The notes under the pieces are model-generated. The model searched no databases, was not told the origin of the DNA, and was given only the letters and a program-made list of their open reading frames with translations. The position numbers and the translations under genes are program-made. Of a stretch of DNA of 64,000 nucleotides, positions 42,675-53,445 are shown piece by piece (positions within the stretch are counted from its first letter, which is position 1; every line of letters begins with the position of its first letter). Origin of the DNA: Penium margaritaceum (lineage: Eukaryota; Streptophyta; Zygnematophyceae; Desmidiales; Peniaceae); NCBI GenBank assembly GCA_023375785.1, contig SZWC01000089.1, forward strand, positions 115,456-179,455. Direction: 5' to 3'.

Positions 42675-42990
42675 GCATGCATCAGCCTTATCAGCTCCAT
42701 CTACTCCATCTGCTCCATCAACTCCAACGACGGGTGCAGACACTTAACAAACAAAGGCATAGGATAAGCTCTGCCCTTGGAGGTACAATCTTTGGGCCCT
42801 AACCAGGATCAGCTCTGCCCTTGGAGGCACAACCCAGGGTTTGCTCGTGTGCATTCTTCTCTGTTCATAGGTGATCAACGCCTAAGGGGTAGTAATGGAT
42901 CTGCACCTTCTAAACCAGTAGCAGACAACAGCCTACATCACCCTACATCGGCCTCAACAAAGTAGAGAAGTAGAGAAGCAGAGAAGCACT

Positions 42991-43482
42991 ATGATGACAC
43001 ACGCAACGCTCACTCTTGAATAGGTCAACGGTGGGATGTCAAAGTTCACGAGGATATGTTTTCCCTTGTGGAAATGGCAAATTGAGATTTTCATGAGGGT
43101 GCGTGGCTACATGAAGATGTTACTTGGAGAAGAGGTTCAAACTCCAAAAAAAGATACTGGATATGAAGCGTGGAGTGTAAAAAATGTAATGGGGCTTGCG
43201 ATTCTTGTGACATCAGTACATGAGTCACAACATGTCCACCTCCAAGGTATCCCACATGCATCAAAGGTTTATGAGAAGGTTGCACGTGTAGACCAATCAA
43301 CGGCTCCTGCAAATCATCTCTTCATCATTCAAAAGCTGATTTTGATTAGGGTGAGCGCGGAAATGTCAATTTCAGACTTCCTACTACAGTTTGAAGGACT
43401 GCTGCAGGAAGAGACTGAAATCAACTGGGAAATCGACACCAACATGCACGCCATGATCCTCCTCATGGCGCTACATGAAAGC
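42991..43482 (+). pseudogene. A4 gag, N-terminal half
   Basis: From the ATG at 42991 (MMTHATLTLE, TAG at the Gln of VEQVNGG, then VNGGMSKFTRICFPLWKW). Open from 43036: GYMKMLLGEEVQTPKKDTGY, EAWSVKN, VHESQHVHLQGIPHASKVY, FIIQKLILIRV, FLLQFEGLLQEETEINWEID, HAMILLMALHESC. It stops exactly at the A5 insertion. The other half resumes at 59499 (WDPLITVFGGWKEE-like). Confidence 0.9.
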
Positions 43483-44233
43483 TGTTGACCTGATATGCTC
43501 CTTATCCATCGCTGCCATCTGGACAGGCATAGGATGGACTAGGCATGCACATCTCCCTTGGAGTGAGTCCTCAAAGTCTGGTCCAGATAGAAAACGCATG
43601 CACGGCTTCTTTCAAGAAAGTCCCCTTGGTCTCAACTGGATAGAATAGCCAGATAACACTGGCTTACATATTGTAGAGTTAGTCTCTGGAGCGAGAGGTC
43701 AATGGGTAAAATCCGAGCCCAGTGACTAGTTTCCTTTCTGGCCAAAAGGGGGCCAAGAAGGTTTAGAGAGACATCTTATAACGTTCCAAGATCCTTCCTG
43801 GTGGCTGGAGCCACTTGGCAGACAGAGGGAGCGCAATGTAGGTAGGGAGATGATGCAATCCAGATTGCCCCCAAAGTGGCTCATCCAATGAGCCACTTCG
43901 CACCTAGGCTAGAGGCTGGCTCTAGGACTATAAAAACCTATCAATTGCCTATCATTGAGTATAGTTCTTACCTTTGAGACTCCTAGCGGAGTTGTCCATG
44001 AGAGGGAGACACTAAAGAAAGATTGGTTGGTCTAAGCCCCAAGAGTTAGCTCCTTGTGCTAAAGTAACCGCGTGCTAAGGACACACTACAAGGAAGTGAT
44101 TCCTATGAACGGCTCAGTGTGGAACCTTGGCTCTCAGGGCGATATCATCTCTTGATTGAAATACCAAGAGCAGTCAGCAAGAACTATTATGTTAGAGCCC
44201 GTTGTCTAGACCGATGCTTGAGGCAGGCTGACA
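43483..44233 (+). repeat. A5 5' LTR
   Basis: 751 bp, TGTTGACCTGATATGCTCC ... CAGGCTGACA. Confidence 0.93.
43929..43936 (+). promoter_or_regulatory. TATA box in A5 LTR
   Basis: TATAAAAA within ctaggactataaaaacc, at the conserved position in Copia-A LTRs; likely core promoter for the element RNA. Confidence 0.75.
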
Positions 44234-44630
44234 AAGGGTTATGGACCCATAGTGACTAGTTACAAGGCACGCTTCTACGCACTCTCTTGCCCTCTCTACC
44301 TTGTAGCGTGCATCAGCTCCATCAGCTCCATCAGCTCCATCTCCTCCATCTGCTCCATCTGCTCTAATGGTGGGTGCTGGGATTTGGCAAACAAGGGCAA
44401 AGGATGTACTCTGCCCTTGAAGGTACGACCCTTGGACCCTAACCAGGATAACCTTTTCCCTTGGAGACACGACCGTGGATTAGCCAGTGTGCGTTCTTCC
44501 TTGTTTGCATGTGATCAATGCATAAGGAGTAGCAATGCACTTGCACATTGTAAACCGGTAGCACAAAACAACCTCCATCAGCCTACATCCACCTCAACAA
44601 AGCAGAGAAGCAGAGAAGTAGAGAAGCAAT
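44234..44630 (+). other. A5 primer-binding site and leader
   Basis: gggttatggaccc at 44236-44248 (one change from the family site). CAGCTCCAT/CTGCTCCAT tandem array near 44307-44365. No gene. Confidence 0.82.
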
Positions 44631-45432
44631 ATGATGACATCCACGACGCTCACTCTTGAGCAAGTAACAGTGGGATGTCAAAGTTCACATGGATAGGTTT
44701 TCCCTTGTGGAAATGGCAATTTTAGACTGTCATGAGGGTGCGTGGCTACTTGAAGATGTTCTTTAGGGAAGAGGTTGAACTTTAAAAAATAAATGCTGAT
44801 ATAAAGCGTGGAGTGTCAAAAACGACATGGTGCTTGCACAATAAGTCAGAGCATGTCAAGCTCCAAGGTATCACACATGCATCAAAGTCTTATGAAGAGC
44901 TTGCACGTGTACACCAATTAGTGGCTCTTGCAAATCGCTTCTTCATCGTTCAAAGCTGATTACGACGAGGGTGAGCAAGGGAGAGTCGATTCTGGACTTC
45001 CTATTGTAGTTTGAAGGACTGCTGCATTAAGTAACCCAAATGAACTAGGAAATCGACACCCACATACAGGCCATGATCATCCTTATGGCGCTAACTGAAA
45101 GCTGGAGGCCTCTAATCACCTTCTTTGGCCGTTTGAAGGAGGAGCATGTGACATATGAGGCAGTGCCCGAGTACGTATGCAACGAGGCCATGCATCCCAG
45201 CGGTAGTGAGGCTAACATTTCAGCTTATGCTCCATAGTATGGTGGTCGTGGGAACAACTCCTCTTCTGGTCAGAGCACCACTGAAAGCGATGACAGTGGA
45301 GGAAGAGGCAATTGCGGTGGAGGAAAGGGTTCAAAGCGTCCTGGAGTGCAGGGCTCCCAAGAAGGAAGACGGAGATCATGGTGGAAGGTATGAGGGCAAA
45401 GGAAAGGGTAAGAAGGAGATAACGAACATCAT
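44631..45432 (+). pseudogene. A5 gag
   Basis: ATG 44631, then a one-base deletion in the VNGGMS region puts the capsid out of frame. Recognisable blocks: FTWIGFPLWKW, VHLQGITHASKSY-like, RGESILDFLL-like, TQMN followed by TAG at the usual Trp, HIQAMIILMALTESW. The shared TAG is at 45235-45237 (AYAP*YGGRG). The zinc-knuckle stretch is largely deleted between LECR and APKKEDGDHGG. Dead copy. Confidence 0.82.
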
Positions 45433-45957
45433 GGCTGAGAGCGTGCCGGCAACCAAGGGAGCAACAGTGCTCAAGCGTGGAGCCTACGGGCTTGCCTTTG
45501 ACACAAACCACCACTCTTCCTGGGAGAAGGATGGGTTTATTTCCATTGGGGACACAAAACGTCGCTTCAGGTGTGCCAAAAACAGCCTTGTCCATGCACA
45601 AGACGAGGGAGATAAGTTGATCAATATCAACGTAAATGGTATGGAAAAAGACTTGAAGCGGGAGAACGTCATCTACATGCCGTCTTTTGTGGCAAACCTG
45701 TTGTCGGTGTCCAAAATCCCGGTCCACGACATGACGGTCGTCTTCACGGAGGAGGAGGTCGTGATTGCCGAGAACAAGGACATCAAGATCTCCTATCTCA
45801 AGGAGAGTCTTGTCGCACAGGTCCTAAGATTTGATGGGCTATACATGCTACAGACCAAGCCCCTTTAGAGTACTAATGAGGGATATGCAGTGGTTGAAAA
45901 CCCCAAATCTCTAAAGCCTGATGTTGAACCATAGGCCGTAACCATGACGGCCAACTC
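45433..45957 (+). pseudogene. A5 protease
   Basis: Open 45155-45868 includes MAESVPATKGATVLKRGAYG, LAFDTNHHSS (the Asp-Ser-Gly triad is Ala-Phe-Asp), FISIGDTKRRFRC, SFVANLLSVSKIPVHDMTVV, KNKDIKISYLKES-like, LYMLQTKPL, then TAG. GAG-pre-integrase begins TMTANS just before D1 at 45958. Confidence 0.85.
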
Positions 45958-46551
45958 TGTCAGGATGAGATCCGCGTGGTGCGGTCCTGACGTTTGTCTG
46001 AACACCTCTAGTGGTTCACGTCTACAGTTTTGGGCGAATTTGAGACTGAGCATGAGCTTTCTGGTCACCTCACGCTATGTGAGCAGGAATTTACAGACAG
46101 TCAGTTTGTGAAGGGAATAACGTCGTTTTGCGCTAGTTTTTGAACATAAACATGATCACAGCATTTATAGGGCTAGTCATGAGCTTTCCAACGCACCAAA
46201 TCGTGCGCGATTTGGCCAAGCGTAGCTCAAGTTATGCTTGCCGAAGCGCACGTCTCACCCACCACAGAAGCCTGACGCCAGTACTCGCCGTGGCGCCTTC
46301 ATTCACGTGCGAAGCGCCTTTCCCAAGGCGCATGTCCCATTACACATGGCGTGGGGGTCCCCTGCACTGTTTCCACGCACCCTACCCACTTTTGGGTCGT
46401 GTTCGATGATGGGGTGTGACGAGGTTCGAAACCTGTCCGCGGACCTGCAGTCAGAATTTTAACTAAGTCCCTGAGTAACAAAACGTACTACTGATTTTCG
46501 GACGCCAAGCCAGATGTTTGGCTAAGTCCCTCAGTAACAACCTGCACTACC

Positions 46552-47084
46552 GGATCCGGTGGATGATCCACCGGATCAGGTGGATCATCCACCGGACGCC
46601 TCGGCAGGCCTATCGGAGCATTTTCTCCAGATGGTGTTTTTGTTACTCGGTCCGGTCGATTATCGACCGGATTTCGAGTCGCAGCCGGCTCCCAGAGCCG
46701 CTGCGCATACCCCAACTTTGGAAAGCCATATCTCCCTCGATACTTGTCTGATTGCGGCGAAACAACTTTCACCGGATTCAGCAACTTGTCAACTTTTTTG
46801 TGCAATTCTCCATTTNTACTGGATCCGGTGGATGATCCACCGGATCAGGTGGATCATCCACCGGACGCCTCGGCAGGCCTATCGGAGCATTTTCTCCAGA
46901 TGGTGTTTTTGTTACTCGGTCCGGTCGATTATCGACCGGATTTCGAGTCGCAGCCGGCTCCCAGAGCCGCTGCGCATACCCCAACTTTGGAAAGCCATAT
47001 CTCCCTCGATACTTGTCTGATTGCGGCGAAACAACTTTCACCGGATTCAGCAACTTGTCAACTTTTTTGTGCAATTCTCCATTT
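46552..47084. repeat. Identical 264-bp tandem copies flanking N (46816)
   Basis: I find no difference between the two copies, while the same region of the other D1 LTR differs at several positions. The pattern is typical of two contig ends joined without merging their overlap. Confidence 0.85.
46556..46670. repeat. Palindromic 19-mers in the D1 LTR
   Basis: ccggtggatgatccaccgg at 46556-46574, ggtggatcatccacc at 46579-46593, ccggtcgattatcgaccgg at 46652-46670; repeated in the duplicate copy and, with changes, at 52219-52340. Confidence 0.85.
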
Positions 47085-47202
47085 TAGGATTTGAGCAAAT
47101 GTCGAGTCGCCAAATCCGCCGGAGCGGAGTTTCCATTTTCTGGCGGCTCGTCAGCGCCTCCCGGCGCCGCACTTGGGCATGCGGAGGGGCAATTTTTCAA
47201 CA

Positions 47203-47216
47203 TTCTCCCCCTTGCA
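47203..47216 (-). promoter_or_regulatory. D1 polypurine tract
   Basis: Plus-strand ttctcccccttgc, that is GCAAGGGGGAGAA on the element strand directly before the 3' LTR. Confidence 0.85.
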
Positions 47217-47245
47217 CCTTCCATGCCCGCTACTCCTGCTTGCTC

Positions 47246-48871
47246 TCACTCATCTTCCGCTGCGCCCTCTAGCCCATCATAGCTGGTCATCCCAAGTCCG
47301 GCTACGCTCATCGCGTGCCGGTCTGCAGGTTGCGCTTTGGTCAAGCAATCCGCAAGCATGCTGTGCGTCCTGCAGTGCTGTAGCACCACCTGTCCCTTCT
47401 CGACCATGTCGCGTGCGTAGTGATAACGCATGTCAATGTGCTTTGTCCTCCTGTGCTCCGTCGGGTTGTTGGTCAGCGAGATGGAGCCGGTGTTGTCCTC
47501 ATGCACCACCATAGGCTCCTGCTGCGGCACGCCCAGCTCCCCCAGCAACCTAGGGAGCCACACCGCCTCCTTGACCGCCTCGGCCAGCGCGATGTACTCA
47601 ACTTCCACTATGGAGGTGGCAACATAGTCCTGCTTCCTGATGCACCACGAGACCGCTGCTCCAGCGAGGAAGAACACGTAGCCGGATGTGGAGTTCCGCT
47701 TGTCCACATCGCCAGCGTAGTCTGCATCCGTGTAGCAGACCAGACGCAAAGGGTCCGTCCGCCCTTTGTCCTCAAACCTCAAGCGCGCGTGCCGCGTCGC
47801 CTGCAGGTAGCGGAGGATGCGCTTGACCGCCTGCCAGTGTAGTGGCCCTGGGTCGGCCACGTACCTGCTCACTTGGCCCATCGCGTAGGCCAGGTCCGGT
47901 CGAGTCGCCACCATGGCGTACACGAGGCTGCCCACCGCCGATTGGTAAGGCACCCCTGCCATATCCTCCCGCTCTTCTTTTGTTTACGGCGCCATTGCCG
48001 CACTCAGTTCATAGGTCGTGGAGACAGGACTGCACACTGGTTTGCAGTCCTCCATGCCGTACCGCTTCAACACCTCGGCCACGTATTTGGCCTGCCCAAG
48101 TTCAAGCGTACGCGCCCTCCAGTTCTGCGTAATGCTCACCCCGAGGTAGAACTCCAGCTCTCCCATGTCTGACATCTGGAACCTGCTGCTCAGCTGTTCT
48201 TTCAGCTGCTGTAGGCTCAGCAGGTCTGAGGAGCACAAGATCAGATCGTCCACGTAGAGTGCGACAATCTGATGGAGCTTCTTGCTGCGCCGCACGTACA
48301 CACTGTGATCCGCCTCACAGCGCTTGAAGCCGAGTTGTGCCATGAAGCTGTCTATCTATTGGTACCAGCATCGGGGCGATTGTTTTACCCCGTACAAGGA
48401 CTTCTGCAGCTTGCACACCTTGCCCCCCGGCGTCTCCACCCCCTCCGGCACCTCCATGTAGATTTCCTCGTCGATGATGCCATTGAGGAAGGCCGTCTTT
48501 ACGTCCATTTGGTGGAGCTCCATGTCCTTTGCGGCTGCCACCGTAAGGATTGCCCGGATGCTTGTGAACTTGGCGACGGGGGCGAACGTCTCATTGTAGT
48601 GCTTGCCCTTATGCTGTGCATACCCCTTTGCCACGAGTCGTGCCTTGTACTTGTCAACCACACCTTCTTTTGTGAACTTGGTCTTGAAGACCCACTTGGA
48701 GCCGATGACCTTGGCGTCTTTCGGCCTGTCAACCAGCTGCCACGTGTCATTTTCTGTAATGGACGCCAACTCCGACTTGATGGCAGCGTCCCACTGCTTT
48801 CCCTCGGGCCGCGCAAGCGCCTCTTGCACGGTCGTCGGCTCAGTTGATGTAGCCAGCATGCACTGCGTCAT
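47246..48871 (-). pseudogene. D1 reverse transcriptase and RNase H
   Basis: RT from MTQCMLATSTEPTTVQEALA: IGSKWVFKTKFTKEGVVDKY, YNETFAPVAKFTSIRAILTV, HQMDVKTAFLNGIIDEEIYM, SLYGVKQSPRCWYQ, then TAG (48356) at a Gln position, and VALYVDDLILCSSD with intact YVDD. TAA (47984) lies at another Gln-like position (AMAP*TKEE). RNase H 47246-47962: GVPYQSAVGSLVYAMVATRP, CYTDADYAGDVDKRNSTSG, VEVEYIALAEAVKEA, EDNTGSISLTNNPTEHRRT, HIDMRYHYARDMV, and terminal TGA. All three pieces share one register, so only the two TAR codons interrupt it. Confidence 0.92.
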
Positions 48872-50060
48872 GCCAATCCATCAACCGGTGCCTGCGTTGA
48901 AACGCTTCCCCGCTCTTTGCTGCCTCCCGCTACGGCGCGGAAGTCTTGGCGGCGTCTCCTCGCTCTACTGCGATCCTTCTGACTCAGCCCAGTCCGGTGA
49001 ATCATCGACCGGACGGCTTCACGAGGATTCTTCCCGCTCCGGTGAACCATCAACCGGACGAGCGGCGCGTCTGGAGGACTTTTCTCCGACGCCCAATGCG
49101 AATTCTGCCGGGAGTGCGCGCTTCGACACCCGCGGTGCCTCCTTTGACGGATCATTCCGCCGGATCTCCAGCCCATCTGTATCATCGTCGTAGTCCTCCA
49201 CGTCAGCTCTGCACCTGTTGCACCACCGTGCTCCGACGCGGCATCATCGACCTCCGCGTCCGCCGGCTCCTCGTAGTCAAGGAGCTTGAACCACTCCCCC
49301 TGATTTGGAGTGTTCCCGACGCTAATGTCGTTGCTACTGCTGCTGAAGCTCTGCTGCTCGTTGAACTCAACGTCACGGCTGCGTATGATCTCTTGCGTGC
49401 GCGGGTCCCAGAGCCGATACGCCTTTTGCGCGCTCTCGTAGCCGAGGAACAAGCACGGCTTTGCCCCCAATTCCAGCTTGCTGTCGCGTCGTTGCACCGC
49501 TTGCACCATCGGGTGCGCCTTGCACCCGAACACCTTCAGGTGCGCCACGTTTGGCTTGCACCCACTCCAAACCTCCTGCGGCGTCTTCCAGCCGCCCTTA
49601 CCCTTCAACAGTGCTGATGGGGTGAGGTTGATGGTGTAGCTCGCTGTACGCACAGCCTCCGCCCAGGAACCTTGCGGCAATCCCGCATCCACAAGCATGG
49701 TCCGCACCATGTTGAGCAGCGTCTGGTTCGCCCGCTCCGCCACTACGTTTGATTGTGGCAAGTACGGCGTAGTGGGTTCCCACTTGATGCCCTGCTGCTT
49801 CATCCACCCGCTGCAGCCCACGTACTCTGCGCCATTGTCGTTGCGTAGCGCTCTGACCTTCCGGCCAGTCTGCCTCTCCGCTGCTGCGACGTACTCCTTC
49901 AGCCGGTCTAGGACCTTGCCTTTCCGCTTCATGAAGTATACGTAGAGTTTTCTATTGCAGTCGTCAATGAAGGTGACGAAGTATCTCAAGCCGCCGTTTG
50001 ACGGCGTTTTGAACGGTCCGCACACGTCGTTGTGCACAACCTCTAGCAGGTACTTTGCGC
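48872..50060 (-). pseudogene. D1 integrase
   Basis: Open 48868-50037. First Asp in HNDVCGPFKTPSNGG, FVTFIDDCNRKLYVYFMKRK, second Asp in LRNDNGAEYVGC, catalytic Glu in QSNVVAERANQTLLNMVRT, then WAEAVRTASYTINLTPSALL, PQEVWSGCKPNVAHLKVFGC, LGYESAQKAYRLWDPRTQEI. The variable linker to RT contains two of the 19-bp palindromic motifs (48994-49012 and 49039-49057) and a frameshift relative to RT near 48880. The catalytic triad is complete. Confidence 0.92.
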
Positions 50061-50800
50061 GAGCCGCGTTCTCGTTGAACGGCTTGCGTCACGCCTTGCC
50101 CAAAATGCAAGGCTAACACTTTTTGTACGCTACTGCATCTGCTGTCACGTCTGCACCGTCGATGACGAGGCCGCGCACCATGTCGCGCTTCGCCATCTCC
50201 TTAACAGTTGCGGGCGCCGAATGCCCCAACAGTCGTTGCCAGAGCTCCATATCAGCGCTTCCTCCCTTGGCCATGTTGACGACGTGCTCCTGCGAATCCG
50301 CTGCATTGGATGCCGCGAGGACCACCTTGGTCTCCACAATGTAGAGACTGCCCTCGCGCTTTGCCTCCAGCATGACCTCGCCGTCGCCGTCGATGCACAC
50401 CACTGCGCCTTTCCTGTAGAAGAGCACCTCATACCCCTTGTCCGTCAAGCGGCTGACACTCCAAATGTCAGCCAGGCTGGGGACGTGCTGCACATCACGA
50501 ATTGTGCACAGCTCCTTCTTATCGCCCACCACGACTTCCACCTCCACGTCGCCTTGGCCGGCCGCCGCCTCGACTTTGTCGTTCGCGACCACCATTGACT
50601 TGGAGGACTTCTTGTAGGTGACAAACCCCACCTTCTTGACTTGGGTGTGCTCCTCGGCCCCGGAATCAAGGCACCGCATGTTGGCCTTCTTGAGGAAGTG
50701 GTTCTTGTTGCCGTTGAGGAGCGACCTGCCCTTGCTGTTTTTGCCGCCAGTCTTCGCCTCCTCTGGGCACTCACGGGCCCAATGGCCCTCTTGCTGCAGT
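50061..50800 (-). pseudogene. D1 protease and GAG-pre-integrase
   Basis: After the zinc knuckle half (EGHWARECPEEA) comes MRCLDSGAEEHTQVKKVGFV, a copia protease active site with Asp-Ser-Gly-Ala. Then DVQHVPSLADIWSVSRLTDK, YRKGAVVCIDGDGEVMLEAK, LYIVETKVVLAASNAADSQE, and GAG-pre-integrase ADMELWQRLLGHSAPATVKE. It ends at TAG 50113-50115 (KKC*PCILGKA), followed in register by a TGA at 50089-50091 and RKPFNEN leading into integrase. Confidence 0.9.
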
Positions 50801-51500
50801 TGCGGTATGCACCTTTCTTGGCGCCCTTCTTGCCGCCGCCCTTTCCGCCACTTCCTTGGCCCCCGCTTCTGCCACTGCGCGTGTTGGTGACGAGGGCCGA
50901 TGAGGAAGACGAGGACTTCCCGCAGCTCCAACGCTGCGCCTCGTTGCGGATGTACTATGCGACCGCGCCATAGGTGAGCTTGTCCTCCGACCATCCTCCA
51001 AGGACAGTGATGAGTGGACCCCAACTGTCAGGTAGGGCCATGAGGAGGGCCATCGCCTGCAGCTGCGTGTCGATCTTCCACCCCACGTCATTGCATTGCG
51101 AGGCGAGCGACTCAATCTGCTGCATGGCGGAGGTGACATCATCTCCCTCCTCGATTCTCACCGTGAGGAGTCGCTTCATCGCGAAGATTTTGTTCGCGAG
51201 CGACTTGGATTGGTGGATGGCGGAGAACTTTTCCCAAGCTTCGGCTGCCAGCTTGCAGCCTTGGAAGTAGCCCCACTGCGACTCGGCTGTCCCGGACACT
51301 AGGAGCATGAGCGCCTCTGTGTCCTCTTCGAAGGCTTGCTTCTCCGCGTCCGTAGCAGTCGCCTCTGCGAGCACCTCCTTTCCTAGCATGACATCCAGCA
51401 GCTCCTTATGCGAGAGGTGCAGTTCAAACTGCCACCTCCATAGCCCAAAACCCGGGCCGCCCGCATACTTCTGAATGGGCTGCGTCTCCTTCTGCGCCAT
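50801..51500 (-). pseudogene. D1 gag
   Basis: ATG at 51500 (MAQKETQPIQKYAGGPGFGL). Capsid: WRWQFELHLSHKELLDVMLG, ALMLLVSGTAESQWGYFQGC, AWEKFSAIHQSKSLANKIFA, MKRLLTVRIEEGDDVTSAMQ, DVGWKIDTQLQAMALLMALP, SWGPLITVLGGWSEDKLTYG. TAG at 50955-50957 (AVA*YIRNEAQ) separates capsid from a Ser/Gly/Lys-rich stretch and the zinc knuckle. The knuckle is split by a one-base deletion near 50800 and has lost its first Cys. Confidence 0.9.
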
Positions 51501-51621
51501 GTGCGCAGCTACTACTCCGACGAGTTCTCAGAACTTCACGGCGACGTCCAAGATGACGATCTCGTGCGCCACGGAAGACGTGAACGTTGGAGGCGTTCAG
51601 ACATGTGGGCCCATAACCCTT
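51501..51621 (-). promoter_or_regulatory. D1 leader and primer-binding site
   Basis: Plus-strand tgggcccataaccc at 51606-51619, two bases from the 5' LTR: same site as in Copia-A, matching the anticodon region of initiator tRNA-Met. The rest is a short leader. Confidence 0.88.
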
Positions 51622-52596
51622 TGTCAGGATGAGATCTGCGTGGTGCGGTCCCGATGTTTGCCTGAACACCTCTAGTGGTTCACGTCTACAGTTTTGGGTG
51701 AATCTGAGACTGAGCGTGAGCTTTCTTGCCGCCTCACGATATGTGAGTAGGAGTTTAGAGACAGTCCGTTTGTGAAGCAAATAACGTCGTTTTGCGTTAG
51801 GTTTTGAACATAGACATGATCACAACATTTATAGGGCTAGTCATGAGCTTTCCAACGCACCAAACCGCGCGCAATTTGGCCAAGCGTAGCTCAAGTTATG
51901 CTTGCCGAAGCGCAAGTCTCACCCACTAGAGAAGCCTGACGCCGCCACTCGTCGTGGCGCCTTCATTCACGTGCGAAGCGCCTTTCCCAATGCGCATGTC
52001 CCATTGCACATGGCGTGGGGATCCCCTGCACTGTTTCCACGCACCCTATCCACTTTTGGGTCGTGTTTGATGATGGGGTCTGACAAGGTTCGAAACCTGT
52101 CCGCGGACCTGCAGTCAGAATTTTGACGAAGTCCCCGAGTAGCAAAACGTACTACTGAGTTTCGGACGCCGAGCCAGATTTTTGGCTAAGTCCCTCAGTA
52201 ACAACCTGCACTACTGAATCCGGTGGATGATCCACCGGATCAGGTGGATCATCCATCGGACGCCTCGACAGGCCTATCGCAGCATTTTCTCCAGATGGTA
52301 TTTTGTTACTCGGTCTGGTCGATTATCGACCGGATTTCGAGTCGCAGCCGGCTCCCAGAGCCGCTGCGCATACCCCAACTTTGGAAAGCCATATCTCTCT
52401 CAATACTTTTCTGATTCCGGCGAAACAACTTCCACCGGATTTAGCAACTTGTCAACTTTCCGAGGCAATCCTCCATTTTAGGATCTGAGCAAATTTCGAG
52501 TCGCCAGATCCGCCGGAGCGGAGTTTCCATTTTCTAGCGGCTGGTCAGCGCCTCCCGGCGCCGCACTTGGGCATGCGGAGGGGCAATTTTTCAACA
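51622..52596 (-). repeat. D1 5' LTR
   Basis: 975 bp, plus-strand view tgtcaggatgagatctg ... caatttttcaaca. A minus-strand TATA box (TATAAAT, plus-strand atttata 51827-51833) probably drives the element RNA. Confidence 0.93.
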
Positions 52597-52601
52597 AACT
52601 C

Positions 52602-53445
52602 CACCGATACACATGTTATGCTTTGGCACAGGCGGGCTGGCCATGTGGTCTACAGCACACCCCAAGCTATGCAGCAGCCGAAAGTGATTCATGGGATGGA
52701 GGTATGCAAGGCCAAGGATGAGGGAAAGTGCTGGAGGTTGTGTGAGCCATTCCTCCAAGGTAAGGCAAAGAGATAACCCTTTGAGCGTAATGGGTGACGT
52801 GCGGTAGCAATCTTGGACCTAATTCATCGTGATGTGTGTGGACCATTCTGCACTCCTTCGAACCGCAGCAACAAGTATTTCTTTACCTTAATTGATGACC
52901 ACAGTCACAAAATGTGGATCTAGTTCCCCAAGACAAAGTGAGAGGTCAAGGAGAAGCTGCAAGAGTTTGTCGCGATTACAAAGCGGTACACAAGCAAGAA
53001 TGTCGCGACATTGTGCACGGACAACGGTTGTGAGTACAAGGCATGCAAAGGCTAGTTGAGCCAACACAGCATCAACCACCAGACCACCACGCGTTACGTC
53101 GTCCAAAGCAATGGTGTTGCGAAGCGAATGAACCAGACTATCCTTGGCATGACACGAATAATGCTCTTTGACACCAAACTCCCACCTCGCTTCTGGGCTG
53201 AAGTTGCAAGAACTGCTTGCTACCTTGTGAATCTCACTCCGGTAACCGCGCTTGGAAGGCGTTGTAAAAAGCAGTAAGAGAAGCAGCTAAGGACGCCACA
53301 AGAGGCTTGGTCATGGAAGAAGCCCGATGCCTCACACTTGAGGTTTTTTTGTTGTGCTTGGGTAAATTTCCAAGTAGGAGAATGGAGTGACAAGCTGGAT
53401 GGATGCGCTTGTAAGTGTGTAATCATGAGATACGACAGTGCATAG
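52602..53445 (+). pseudogene. A5 GAG-pre-integrase and integrase
   Basis: Continues A5 after D1: TDTHVMLWHRRAGHVVYSTP, LCEPFLQGKAKR, then TAA, IHRDVCGPFCTPSN (first Asp), FTLIDDHSHKMWI, CTDNGCEYKACKG (second Asp), QSNGVAKRMNQTILGMTRIM (the catalytic Glu of VAER is Lys), FWAEVARTACYLVNLTPVTA. Stops at positions usually Lys, Gln, Tyr, Gly or Trp. The sequence ends at about 53445, where a minus-strand copy begins. Confidence 0.87.

Larger units (their letters stand above)
39865..42990 (+). other. A4 leader, interrupted by C1
   Basis: Leader starts after the LTR with a degraded primer site gtgttataggccca (39867-39880). It is split by C1 at 39942 and continues 42680-42990 with a CAGCTCCAT repeat and the usual gcagagaagcag stretch before gag. 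Confidence 0.8.
45958..47202 (-). repeat. D1 3' LTR, with internal duplication around an N
   Basis: 1245 bp versus 975 bp for the 5' LTR. The excess is a second copy of 264 bp (46552-46815 repeated at 46821-47084), separated by an undetermined base at 46816. Otherwise it matches the 5' LTR from end to end. Confidence 0.9.
45958..52596 (-). mobile_element. Copia-D element D1, best preserved retroelement here
   Basis: 6.64-kb minus-strand Ty1/copia element. 5' LTR 51622-52596, gag, protease, integrase, RT, RNase H, 3' LTR 45958-47202. Perfect target duplication aactc (45953-45957 / 52597-52601) inside the A5 GAG-pre-integrase. LTRs are more alike than in A or B, and only a handful of stops and shifts are present, so it is the youngest complete insertion. 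Confidence 0.96.

Noticed and set aside
44307-44365. Regular short repeats as a CRISPR-like array
   Set aside because: Units of about 9 bp without spacers; a simple repeat in a retroelement leader.
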